From NCBI RefSeq assembly GCF_014697355.1, contig NZ_JACJRQ010000008.1:1-64000 (forward strand): a DNA stretch of 64,000 nucleotides. Direction: 5' to 3'. Positions within the stretch are counted from its first letter, which is position 1, and each line of letters begins with the position of its first letter. Position numbers and translations under genes: made by a program. Below are positions 15,360 to 22,829 of the stretch, piece by piece. Under the pieces are notes generated by a model. The model was not told the origin of the DNA, ran no database searches, and was given only the letters and a program-made list of their open reading frames with translations. The DNA comes from Nostoc calcicola FACHB-3891 (GTDB taxonomy: Bacteria > Cyanobacteriota > Cyanobacteriia > Cyanobacteriales > Nostocaceae).

Positions 15360-16007
15360 ATGCAGATAAATCAGGTGATTGAAACCTACGATCGCAGTGC
15401 TGTTGATTATGACGCAATTATGCAGCGTTACTGGCACATCGATCGCCAACCCCTAATTGCTTCCTTACAACTTCAGCCAGGACAAACCGTACTTGATGCT
15501 GCGGTAGGAACAGGTCTTAATCTTTGGGCTTATCCTCAAGGGGCGCATGTGGTTGGTGTCGATCTTTCTCATAAGATGCTGGATGAAGCGCGTAAAAAGA
15601 GCGTATCCGCAGACATCAGCTTTAAGGTATCTGATATCTGCAATCTAGATTTTCCTGATAATACCTTTGATGCAGCAGCCTCAGGATTTACGCTGTGTGT
15701 CGTTAACGATCCAGTCCGTGCGATGGAGGAGATTTTACGAGTTACTAAGCCTGGTGCATTGATTGCCATTCTCGATTACTGTAAATCACGAGATCCAGAA
15801 GTTGAGAAATGGCAAGAGTTAATATGTGATGGAGCTTCACAGTTAGGCTTCCCCACTGGTAAAATCAAGTGGAATGCATTGATGGATTATGACGAATTGA
15901 TTTACAACAGTAAGTTGACCATTGAAGTGCTAGCGGACGATCGCATAGAAAGTCCAAACCCATTCTTATGTGGTTGTCAATTACTGCTGAAAAATTCAAA
16001 GGGTTAG
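15360..16007 (+). CDS. Class I SAM-dependent methyltransferase
   Basis: The 215-aa product has the Rossmann methyltransferase motifs in order. Motif I VLDAAVGTGLNLWAY (about residues 44-58) binds S-adenosylmethionine, the acidic GVDLSHKMLDEARKK (about 65-79) follows, then SDICNLDFPDNTFDAA (about 91-106) and the post-motif LRVTKPGALIAILDY (about 128-142). This matches the Methyltransf_11 group that acts on small molecules such as quinones or phospholipid heads. The substrate cannot be told. It lies alone, after the MITE. Confidence 0.8.
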   Translation: MQINQVIETYDRSAVDYDAIMQRYWHIDRQPLIASLQLQPGQTVLDAAVGTGLNLWAYPQGAHVVGVDLSHKMLDEARKKSVSADISFKVSDICNLDFPDNTFDAAASGFTLCVVNDPVRAMEEILRVTKPGALIAILDYCKSRDPEVEKWQELICDGASQLGFPTGKIKWNALMDYDELIYNSKLTIEVLADDRIESPNPFLCGCQLLLKNSKG

Positions 16008-16147
16008 AAGTAACGCCTGTTTGGCTGATTGTTGGAGTGAATTCTAGTTTTGTGATCGCTGGATGTCCGTTATCACTCAAAATTTTGTCTAGTGGGAACA
16101 AAGGCGATCGCTCTAATTTGTAAAAACTTTTCTAGCATGCTTCTGAG

Positions 16148-16486
16148 TCAGCCTACAGCAAACTCTGTATACTGCCTGACATGAGGTGCATGATATGCTA
16201 TCACAATATCTTGCTGAGGCACTCCTTCCCTCACGAGTTGATCGGCGATCGCATCCTCCGTTCCGTCATGCTGCACCCAAATTTTCCCATCCTTAATATC
16301 TACATGCAGCACACAGCCGTAAATCCTGGTACTGCTATCCTTCCATCCCACATGCACAAGCTGATAGTGGTCTTGTGTTGTATCAAAAATGGTTTGACTT
16401 TCTATGGGATCGTTCCCAGAGCGCAACTTTGCCCGCGCCGTGAGTAATTTCTGAATTAGTTCACGATACAAATTTAGCTTATCCAT
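16148..16486 (-). CDS. xisI: XisI-family protein
   Basis: The 112-aa product is a clear XisI-type protein, with conserved DHYQLVHVGW, IYGCVLHVDIKDGKIWVQHD and a C-terminal GVPQQDIV...HVRQYTEFA. XisI was named as a control factor for fdxN-element excision in Anabaena. Many genomes carry several copies unrelated to that element, so the molecular role is unsettled. Its start overlaps the end of the upstream xisH-like gene by 13 nt, the standard arrangement. It lies here in a nifD element. Confidence 0.85.
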   Translation of the reverse strand: MDKLNLYRELIQKLLTARAKLRSGNDPIESQTIFDTTQDHYQLVHVGWKDSSTRIYGCVLHVDIKDGKIWVQHDGTEDAIADQLVREGVPQQDIVIAYHAPHVRQYTEFAVG

Positions 16487-16890
16487 TCTGCAATCTCCTG
16501 TTTTTCTGTGTCGTATACCAAAAGCGGAATTTGGTTACGGCCAATGACCGTTTGAATAAATGGATACCTGAAAAATCGCTTATAAACATCGAGGGGAACT
16601 GCCAAATACAGTCGCCGTTCTGGATCGTCGTCTTCCAAGGCAATGCGGTAGTTAATAAATTGTCCAATTGCAGTATGAAACTCAGAAATAGTTGAGGCTG
16701 CCAAAAATGTTTTGATTTCAACTGCAATCTTTCGATCGTCCTTTGTCGCCGCTAGCAACAGTTCTGCACCCAAGTCGATGTAAAAATCAACAAACCCCAA
16801 ATCGATATGGTACGGATCGTGAGTAATTACCCACCCTTCATTCTCAAGGATAGTTCTAACGAGTTGATGAAACGTATCTCTTGCAGACAT
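16474..16890 (-). CDS. xisH: XisH-family protein (PD-(D/E)XK-like fold)
   Basis: The 138-aa product has the XisH hallmarks: an N-terminal RDTFHQLVRTILENEGW, then a nuclease-like core FYIDLGAELLLAAT...KIAVEIKTFLAAST. The D...E-x-K pattern around residues 44-71 fits the restriction-endonuclease fold. A C-terminal IPLLVYDTEKQEI follows. The family was linked genetically to fdxN-element excision. It is translationally coupled to xisI and probably forms a complex with it. Enzyme activity is not established. Confidence 0.85.
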   Translation of the reverse strand: MSARDTFHQLVRTILENEGWVITHDPYHIDLGFVDFYIDLGAELLLAATKDDRKIAVEIKTFLAASTISEFHTAIGQFINYRIALEDDDPERRLYLAVPLDVYKRFFRYPFIQTVIGRNQIPLLVYDTEKQEIAEWIS

Positions 16891-17134
16891 CTTAGACAGC
16901 TAACCAAAAGGATAAAGTCTTTGCCTAAATTCTATCGTGCATCCCACCCAAGGCGCAGCAGGCGATCGGATTTTTGAAATCGTGGTGCATTGTACTTGGT
17001 GACAAGTAAACCTTTAACTGTAGGGCGCGTTAAGCGTTGCTATAACGTATCTAGTGCGTTACGGCTAATCCTGACTTTCTCAAACTCTCAAATTTTTGCA
17101 TAGCCGTAACATACTCTACTTAATATTTACTCGA

Positions 17135-17502
17135 TCAATAGACTGTCAACAATCCCAGAAAAATAAGTACAATAAGTATTGCATTAAGCAAAACTAAGCT
17201 AACTAGAAACCAGATGTTGATTGTAAAATCTATTGACTTAAAATATAACACAATAGATCTATTAATAATTCCTACAAATATTGATGTATAAAATAAGCAA
17301 GCAGCAGCTATTACAAACGCATAAAAAAAACCATTTCCTCGTCGATTAATTGGTGTTGTTACATGATTATAATACAGCAAAATAGCTAAGGTTCCAAAAA
17401 AATAGCATAAGCTATTAGCCACTTTATGTTAGGCATAATCTGAGCAATAATCAAGGGAATAGTTAGTACGAAGATAAAGAATACGATAAGAGAAGAAATC
17501 AT
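17135..17502 (-). pseudogene. Small membrane protein gene with homopolymer frameshift
   Basis: A frame starting with ATG at 17,502 encodes a hydrophobic N-terminus (MISSLIVFFIFVLTIPLIIA) that runs into a stop after about 38 codons. A second frame continues the same kind of sequence (FGTLAILLYYNHVTTPINRR...) with three more hydrophobic spans to 17,135. The switch coincides with a run of seven As at 17,396-17,402 on the plus strand. Together they would give about 122 aa with four spans. This is a frameshift mutation, a sequencing error, or less likely a programmed shift. No family is recognised. Confidence 0.5.
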
Positions 17503-17652
17503 TTATAAATCCCTTTCTGTTTTGGAGAATATTTAGAAATATCCGTTACTCACATAATATTTTTAGTAAAAGGGAACAGGGACTGCCTTTAGTGCGGTGT
17601 AACGCCTCACTAACACACACCACTGCCTATTCCCTATTCCCTATTCCCTTCT

Positions 17653-18435
17653 TTACAAGTGATTTTGAAACAGTTCTAAAACATGTTGCCAAGCATCAGG
17701 AGCAGCTTCAGGATTGTAACTTGGGTGTTGTGCTAAAAATGGGTACTTGTCTTTGAAGAATCCAGCAAAGAATCCATGTCCAGCATCGTATCTAAATACA
17801 CGATAATTAATTTGATGCTTCTTTAATTCTGCTTCAATTTGCTCGGTTTCCTCCTGGGAAATTAACGAATCTCTTGTGCCAAAAAATGCATAAATAGTGC
17901 CTTGAATTTCCGGAGTACGATTAATAGTTGGAGTTTCTTCACCATAACTAGAAGTGGTAATTCCAGCACCGTAAAATGCTGCTGTGGCTTTGATATCGGG
18001 TAAAGTTGCAGCGATGTAAGCAACATGACCGCCAAAACAGAAACCAATGACACCAATGGCATCATCTTTAACATTGGGCAAAGTTTTTAAGTAGGCGATC
18101 GCTGCTTGAATATCACTCAAGATATCTTGATACTTTACCTGTTGATAGTATTCCAAACCCAGCCGATAGCTTTCTGGACTAAACCCAACATCTTGGGCGC
18201 TAAAATCAGCCTCAAAACCCGGAGCAATACGTTGAAACATCGCGGGCGCTATTGCGACATAACCTTGTTTAGCAATTAGTTCGGTAATATCTCGAATGTT
18301 ACTGTTGACTCCAAAAATTTCTGGAAAAACGATAACGGCGGCAAAGGTTCCCTGATGTGCTGGTTGAGCTAAGTAAGCATCGATTTCTAAGCCATTGTTA
18401 GGTATTTTGACTTTTGTGGTGTTAATTTCGATCAT
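17653..18435 (-). CDS. Dienelactone hydrolase family protein
   Basis: The 260-aa product is an alpha/beta-hydrolase of the dienelactone hydrolase group. It has FPEIFGVNSNIRDI near residue 38, the nucleophile elbow GFCFGGH with Cys as expected (near residue 121), a downstream Asp in FGTRDSLIS (near 185), and a His in YDAGHGFFAGF (near 218). These form the Cys-Asp-His triad. I chose ATG 18,435 (MIEINTTKV). A longer upstream frame lacks similarity and overlaps the opposite gene at 18,575. Proteins of this group hydrolyse lactones or esters; the physiological substrate here is unknown. Confidence 0.85.
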   Translation of the reverse strand: MIEINTTKVKIPNNGLEIDAYLAQPAHQGTFAAVIVFPEIFGVNSNIRDITELIAKQGYVAIAPAMFQRIAPGFEADFSAQDVGFSPESYRLGLEYYQQVKYQDILSDIQAAIAYLKTLPNVKDDAIGVIGFCFGGHVAYIAATLPDIKATAAFYGAGITTSSYGEETPTINRTPEIQGTIYAFFGTRDSLISQEETEQIEAELKKHQINYRVFRYDAGHGFFAGFFKDKYPFLAQHPSYNPEAAPDAWQHVLELFQNHL

Positions 18436-18574
18436 CTTTGTTTCCAGCGAATTGATACCAACTTGTCTATTTTGACTGTTTTTCGACGCAAACATGCCAG
18501 AAATTGAGCTAACCGAGATTGAAGATACTTGAAGTGCGATCGCTGACGAACATCGCTCGTTCTTAGAAAAGGTC

Positions 18575-19006
18575 ATGGTGAAAGCCGGATTTGCAGATAT
18601 ATATGACGCCAGAGACTTTACTGAAGTTGTGTTTCGGGTGATGCGTGACTTGATGACGACAGAAGCAAGCGATCGCGTTGAGGGAGAACTGCATAAAGAA
18701 GCTGTGTCTACCGATGAGAAAGCACTCCAGTTTGAAATTGCCGATCTTTGGAAAGATACTAATCCAATTGTCGGATTTTTGAGCCGGGTTCGTCCACCTT
18801 GGCAAGGCCCAGGCATCTTTAAAATCGATTCCGATCGCTTCCTATTCCGAGTTGCTAATGAAAGTGGAATGCCGCGATCGGTCGAGCGAGAACAGGCTGT
18901 TAAAGCCGTGTTTTCTGCCACGAAAGACGAACTTTCCCAAGAGCGGATTCAGGAAATTGCTAGCTGGCTCCCTGACTATGTACGTCAGCTTTGGGAACAA
19001 GCTTAA
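18575..19006 (+). CDS. DUF2267-family protein
   Basis: The 143-aa product resembles DUF2267 proteins: an all-helical domain with ARDFTEVVFRVMRDLMT near residue 12, DLWKDTNPIVGFLSR near 58 and a C-terminal LPDYVRQLWEQA. Many of these are stress-associated and of unknown biochemistry. It is divergent from the dienelactone hydrolase gene. The start could lie slightly upstream, because helical coding potential extends into 18,540-18,575. Confidence 0.65.
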   Translation: MVKAGFADIYDARDFTEVVFRVMRDLMTTEASDRVEGELHKEAVSTDEKALQFEIADLWKDTNPIVGFLSRVRPPWQGPGIFKIDSDRFLFRVANESGMPRSVEREQAVKAVFSATKDELSQERIQEIASWLPDYVRQLWEQA

Positions 19007-19070
19007 TTATAAGTCTGAAAAAGTCAAGTCTGTTTGTCGTTGGCGATCGCAAACAGACTTTTTGTATAAA

Positions 19071-19439
19071 TCACTCCGCAGACTTCACCGTTTGATTTGC
19101 CACCGAGCGTGGTTTCTTTCGCTCTGACTTACGTGTTCCACCAGCCATCCCATATTCATCACTATTTTTGCCATAGTGAGACGCAACACTCAGCAGCATG
19201 TGTTCAGAATAATCATTCAACACACGTTCAGCTTCTTCTAATGCATTCTGGGTTTTATCCATCATCGTTCGTGCTTGATTATGGGCGGCTAGCTTTTCTC
19301 GCAAGTCCTGAATCATAGTATTGTAACTAGTGATTGATAACTTATTACCAAAATCTAGGTCAGGCTTAATCGCCTGCATTCCTTCAATCCGTCGTTCAGC
19401 TTTCGTCAGTGCAAGCGAGTTTCGTCTACGTTGCGGCAT
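19071..19439 (-). CDS. Coiled-coil protein with EYGMAGG motif
   Basis: The 122-aa product is a basic N-terminus (PQRRRNSLALTKAERR), a long helical region with heptad-like spacing (about 40-90) and a C-terminal EHMLLSVASHYGKNSDEYGM-AGGTRKSERKK motif ending in a basic tail. The same motif occurs in the shorter protein at 10,466-10,693. The domain is found in small cyanobacterial proteins of unknown function. The start is followed immediately upstream by AAGGAAAA at 19,447-19,454, which is a fair ribosome-binding site on the minus strand. Confidence 0.6.
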   Translation of the reverse strand: MPQRRRNSLALTKAERRIEGMQAIKPDLDFGNKLSITSYNTMIQDLREKLAAHNQARTMMDKTQNALEEAERVLNDYSEHMLLSVASHYGKNSDEYGMAGGTRKSERKKPRSVANQTVKSAE

Positions 19440-19620
19440 AAAGTTTTCCTTTTTGGATTAATTTATAAAGAACTCTGAGGATTTTTACACTGAGTTTTTT
19501 ATATACGACTAAATTACGCAATTAACGGATGCACCAGCCTGAGTAAAGCTACATAATTTATAGAACATTCACATACAGCATAAATACGGTTATTTTTGCT
19601 TAAATTTGTTAAAATTAACA

Positions 19621-19820
19621 GATTTAGAAGTCCAAAACTTGATTTAGAAGTCTAAAACTTGATTTAGAAGTCCAAAACTTGATTTAGAAGTCCAAAACTT
19701 GATTTAGAAGTCCAAAACTTGATTTAGAAGTCCAAAACTTGATTTAGAAGTCCAAAACTTGATTTAGAAGTCCAAAACTTAATTTAGAAGTCCAAAACTT
19801 GATTTAGAAGTCCAAAATTT
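19621..19820. repeat. Ten-copy 20-bp tandem repeat
   Basis: The unit GATTTAGAAGTCCAAAACTT is repeated head to tail ten times with at most two substitutions per unit (units 2, 9 and 10 differ), followed by a broken copy GATTTA. All three frames contain stops, so it is noncoding. It lies between the leftward EYGMAGG gene and an orphan xisI gene. The surrounding spacer (19,440-19,878) holds no gene. It could be iterons, a partition site or a simple satellite. Confidence 0.85.
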
Positions 19821-19878
19821 GATTTACCAGCAAGCTGTTGCACAGCACAGCCTAAATTAGGCGATCGCGCTTATTCTC

Positions 19879-20214
19879 TCAAGCTATGCCATATTGCGTA
19901 TATTGGCGGAGGTGTGATGGCTGTAGTCCCAAAACAATATCCTCTCTAGGTACTCCCATCTCAGTCAACTCTTGGGCAATTTGGATATCCGTCATATTAC
20001 GCTGAACCCATATTTTTTCATCTTTGATATCGAGATGTATCACACAATTATAAATTCGATCGTATCCATCCCAGCCAATCTCTAAAATTTGGTAATGGTC
20101 TCGCGCCGTATCGAATATGAGTTGAATTTCAACATCTTCCTCTGAAGGTTGGTAACTGCTATATTTAGTTAATAAATTTTGAATATATTCACGATATTGG
20201 TCTAGCTTTGCCAT
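19879..20214 (-). CDS. Orphan XisI-family protein
   Basis: The 111-aa product shares with the XisI at 16,148-16,486 the motifs IFDTARDHYQILEIGW, DIKDEKIWVQ, GVPREDIV and HLRQYTQY. No xisH partner lies upstream; the space upstream holds a decayed toxin gene instead. Orphan XisI genes are common in heterocystous genomes. Function is unknown. Confidence 0.8.
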   Translation of the reverse strand: MAKLDQYREYIQNLLTKYSSYQPSEEDVEIQLIFDTARDHYQILEIGWDGYDRIYNCVIHLDIKDEKIWVQRNMTDIQIAQELTEMGVPREDIVLGLQPSHLRQYTQYGIA

Positions 20215-20232
20215 TGCACAATTAACTCAACC

Positions 20233-20367
20233 TTATTTATAAACATCTCCTCTCACACCAATGGTATAAATTTTAATTTCACCCAAATCAATATTAACTG
20301 TAAAAATAATTCTGATTTTACCAATACGCAATCTAGAAAATCCTTCCCAATCTCCCTTCATTTCGTA
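20233..20367 (-). pseudogene. C-terminal remnant of a RelE/ParE-type toxin
   Basis: Downstream of an in-frame TAG at 20,368-20,370 the minus strand reads YEMKGDWEGFSRLRIGKIRI followed by IFTVNIDLGEIKIYTIGVRG. This matches the C-terminal half of RelE/ParE ribonuclease toxins (the LRIGKYRIIF core). No start codon or N-terminal half belongs to it clearly, so it appears inactive. It follows a small antitoxin-like gene at 20,508-20,669. Confidence 0.55.
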
Positions 20368-20507
20368 CTAAAACCCTACCCCTTGAAGAGGAAAAGCAAC
20401 TGTACTACTTTCTCTGCGCCAAGTTGTTCTTCCATAATTAATTACACTTTCTGTAATTTCAATGATTTGGTAGTCTTTTTGTAAATCACTTCTGAACTGA
20501 TTGCGTG

Positions 20508-20669
20508 TTATTGTTGCATCTGTAATGCTAATACTTCCAGTGCGCGATCGCCTCGTGATTGCTGTTTATCAACAAGATACTTTTGAATTGCCTGGTTAAG
20601 TTGCTGAAGCTCTGTTATTTCGAGTGTCTCAAGTTGTTTAAGTATTTGGTTAAGAGTTTCTATTGCCAT
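20508..20669 (-). CDS. Antitoxin-like small protein
   Basis: A 53-aa frame starts at ATG 20,669 and ends at TAA 20,508-20,510. The product is an amphipathic Leu/Gln-rich helix (AIETLNQILKQLETLEITEL) with a short C-terminal arm, like the small helical antitoxins paired with RelE/ParE toxins. The toxin downstream is broken, so this would be a solitary leftover. It is short, and coding status is moderate. Confidence 0.45.
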   Translation of the reverse strand: MAIETLNQILKQLETLEITELQQLNQAIQKYLVDKQQSRGDRALEVLALQMQQ

Positions 20670-20793
20670 AATTATTGAATGATTCTTGCTTTAATTATAG
20701 TTTTTTGGGTGACTGCTATAATTTCTACATCAATTATTGCAGCAATGCAGACCTCATTCTTGAGAGCCGAATCAAATATTGCCTAATATAGTT

Positions 20794-21564
20794 TTATGGA
20801 GACAAAATAATTGGAGCCAATAGTTGCTCGACTTCAAGAATATAGTCTGTTAAACCTGTGTAAATACCTCTTTCGCGTAAAAGTGCCAAACTTGTATCTT
20901 CCCAACACTGCCGTTCGCGTTCCATATTATTGCCAGTTAATTGCTCAACTACTACCTTTGAGTTTCTAATTCTATCTGGTTGTTCCCATGAGGAAGAACG
21001 TAGTCTATGTGACTCGATACAAGGATCAAAATTCAATTGAGTCCTCATTTCTTGAAGAATTCGTTCTTCTTGATTAGATGGAATAAATCCATTCAGAACC
21101 CAAGCTTCACGTTTTGGGTTAGCTGCACCAATTACAATTTGTAGTTGAGGCTGTTGATTGATATGTTCTGAGCGTGCTTGCTCAAGCCCTTCCCTACGTT
21201 CTGGTTGATTATCTAAATCACGGATAAAAATAACGGCTCTAATCTGTCGTGTTCTTTGAAGATAACGTACTAAATTCAAAACCTTAAGAGATGCTGCTCC
21301 ATCGGCTCGAAACTTGCTCTGATCTTTGCTGTGACCTATATATCTTGGAACTTTAACACCCAATAATTTCAATGATTCCAAAATTTTATTGATATCTTTC
21401 CAGCAAGAATGTTCTGTGTCTTGCTGTAAGCCACTCCAATTAAATATATGTTTTATCATATCAGGCTCTAACCAATCGATTTGCTCCGTCAAAACCCGCT
21501 CGGCTAATTTAGTAGCTGTTCGTGCATCCGCGCTACTTTCCACTATTACAATGAACTCAACCAC
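20794..21564 (-). CDS. TOPRIM-like partner of AAA ATPase
   Basis: The roughly 256-aa product was started at GTG 21,564 because AGGAG sits 7-8 nt upstream. A longer frame from 21,615 overlaps the ATPase gene by 59 nt. Near the N-terminus, FIVIVESSADAR resembles the first acidic strand of TOPRIM/DUF4276-like domains. VIFIRDLDNQPER near residue 125 provides a second D-x-D pair on a hydrophobic strand. A stand-alone domain of this type next to an ATPase suggests a nuclease or nucleotide-modifying effector. The overlap with the ATPase stop (8 nt) implies coupled translation. The assignment is from motif shape only. Confidence 0.5.
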   Translation of the reverse strand: MVEFIVIVESSADARTATKLAERVLTEQIDWLEPDMIKHIFNWSGLQQDTEHSCWKDINKILESLKLLGVKVPRYIGHSKDQSKFRADGAASLKVLNLVRYLQRTRQIRAVIFIRDLDNQPERREGLEQARSEHINQQPQLQIVIGAANPKREAWVLNGFIPSNQEERILQEMRTQLNFDPCIESHRLRSSSWEQPDRIRNSKVVVEQLTGNNMERERQCWEDTSLALLRERGIYTGLTDYILEVEQLLAPIILSP

Positions 21565-22690
21565 TGACTTCTCCTGCAACAACCCAATCTTCACCCTCAG
21601 CATCCCAAAACTCACCAGTTGTCAAAGTTTGTTTTGCCCATTCCACATCAGGATGTTCATCCAAACGTTTGGAGATCGTGAAACCTGAATTAGTATTATT
21701 CAATATATATACTTGAGAAGGAACAAGCTCATCAACAATATACGGGGAATGAGTAGAGAAAATAATTTGAAGATTTTTATTGATTTGAATAATTTCTTTG
21801 AAGACAGTCATCAACTCACGTTGTGCTTTTGGATGAAGTCCCTGCTCAACATCATCTAATAAAACTAAATTAGGTTGGGTAGGATTCATCAGCACAGCTA
21901 GTAATCCTAAAGTAAGCATTGTTCCTTCACTAATTGCATGGGCTGGAATACGCTCACCCGTATTCATGTCTAGCACAACTTCTTGTCCAGTCATTTCTTG
22001 GGTTTCTTCATAAGAAATAAATTTGCCATTAACTTCGATTGAACGTTGGCGATTAACTGCTACCTTTGCTCGTCTTATTCCCACCTCACGTACACCTGGA
22101 ACAACTCGCTTCAACATTTCCTGCAATTCTTGAAATTTGTCTGGAGCTTCATCACGCAGAAAGTCTAAGGTAGGCGCTAGTCCTGAACCGTCAAATTCAA
22201 CTCTTGGCGTGACTTCATCACTATAAGTTGCTTTGGCAAGATTGCTTGCAACTAACTTTAAATGAACAGTATGTCTTAAGGATATAGGGATCGGATGTGC
22301 AGATTGACTCAATGATGCTTCCCATCCTTTCAAACTCCCTTCATTCCGATCTATCTTCCATGATACTGTTGGATTCCAAGAATTAGTATTTTGTTGCCTC
22401 CAACTATAAGATGCTTCCCAATTCTGTCTATTGGTATATCCCCAAAAACCACTTGCAGTAACAAACATATCTTTTTCCCCAATTGTTGTAAGAAATTGAG
22501 GCGATCTTTCATACTGAAAAATATTTTTCAATGGTGAGCTAGCCAGCCGACTTAGATAATGCAATGCTTGTAAAACTGATGTTTTGCCAGAACTATTTTT
22601 TCCTACAAGTGCATATAAGCGCGAACTATCAAAATTAAACTCCGTAGATTTATGACTCTTGAAATTATGAAGTCTGACTTTTTCTAGCAT
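21557..22690 (-). CDS. AAA ATPase of RecF/OLD-like type
   Basis: The 377-aa product has an N-terminal LEKVRLHNFKSHKS typical of RecF/SMC-like ATPases and Walker A LVGKNSSGKTSVLQ (about residue 31). A long insertion follows, then a signature-like AISEGTMLTLGLLAVL (about 260), Walker B LVLLDDVEQGLHPKAQ (about 285) and a His switch STHSPYIVDELV (about 322). It lacks a fused TOPRIM domain, which is instead supplied by the next gene. I took the ATG at 22,690 (MLEKVR), preceded by GAGG, over one 63 nt upstream. Such ATPase plus effector pairs include several known phage-defence systems. Confidence 0.75.
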   Translation of the reverse strand: MLEKVRLHNFKSHKSTEFNFDSSRLYALVGKNSSGKTSVLQALHYLSRLASSPLKNIFQYERSPQFLTTIGEKDMFVTASGFWGYTNRQNWEASYSWRQQNTNSWNPTVSWKIDRNEGSLKGWEASLSQSAHPIPISLRHTVHLKLVASNLAKATYSDEVTPRVEFDGSGLAPTLDFLRDEAPDKFQELQEMLKRVVPGVREVGIRRAKVAVNRQRSIEVNGKFISYEETQEMTGQEVVLDMNTGERIPAHAISEGTMLTLGLLAVLMNPTQPNLVLLDDVEQGLHPKAQRELMTVFKEIIQINKNLQIIFSTHSPYIVDELVPSQVYILNNTNSGFTISKRLDEHPDVEWAKQTLTTGEFWDAEGEDWVVAGEVSG

Positions 22691-22829
22691 TTGATTGCTA
22701 ACATCCTCACAGAAGTTATTTTTACCCACAAATAATAACACATTACACAACAAATCTATCTCTCTTCTCTGCGCCTAGAGCATGATAGTTTATCTATAAT
22801 TCATAAACTAACCCAATTTATATGATTAA

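Noticed and set aside
18436..18921. N-terminal extension of the dienelactone hydrolase
   Set aside because: It overlaps the opposite DUF2267 gene and shows no alpha/beta-hydrolase features.
19621..19820. Possible CRISPR array
   Set aside because: The 20-bp units are directly adjacent with no unique spacers, and no cas genes are present.
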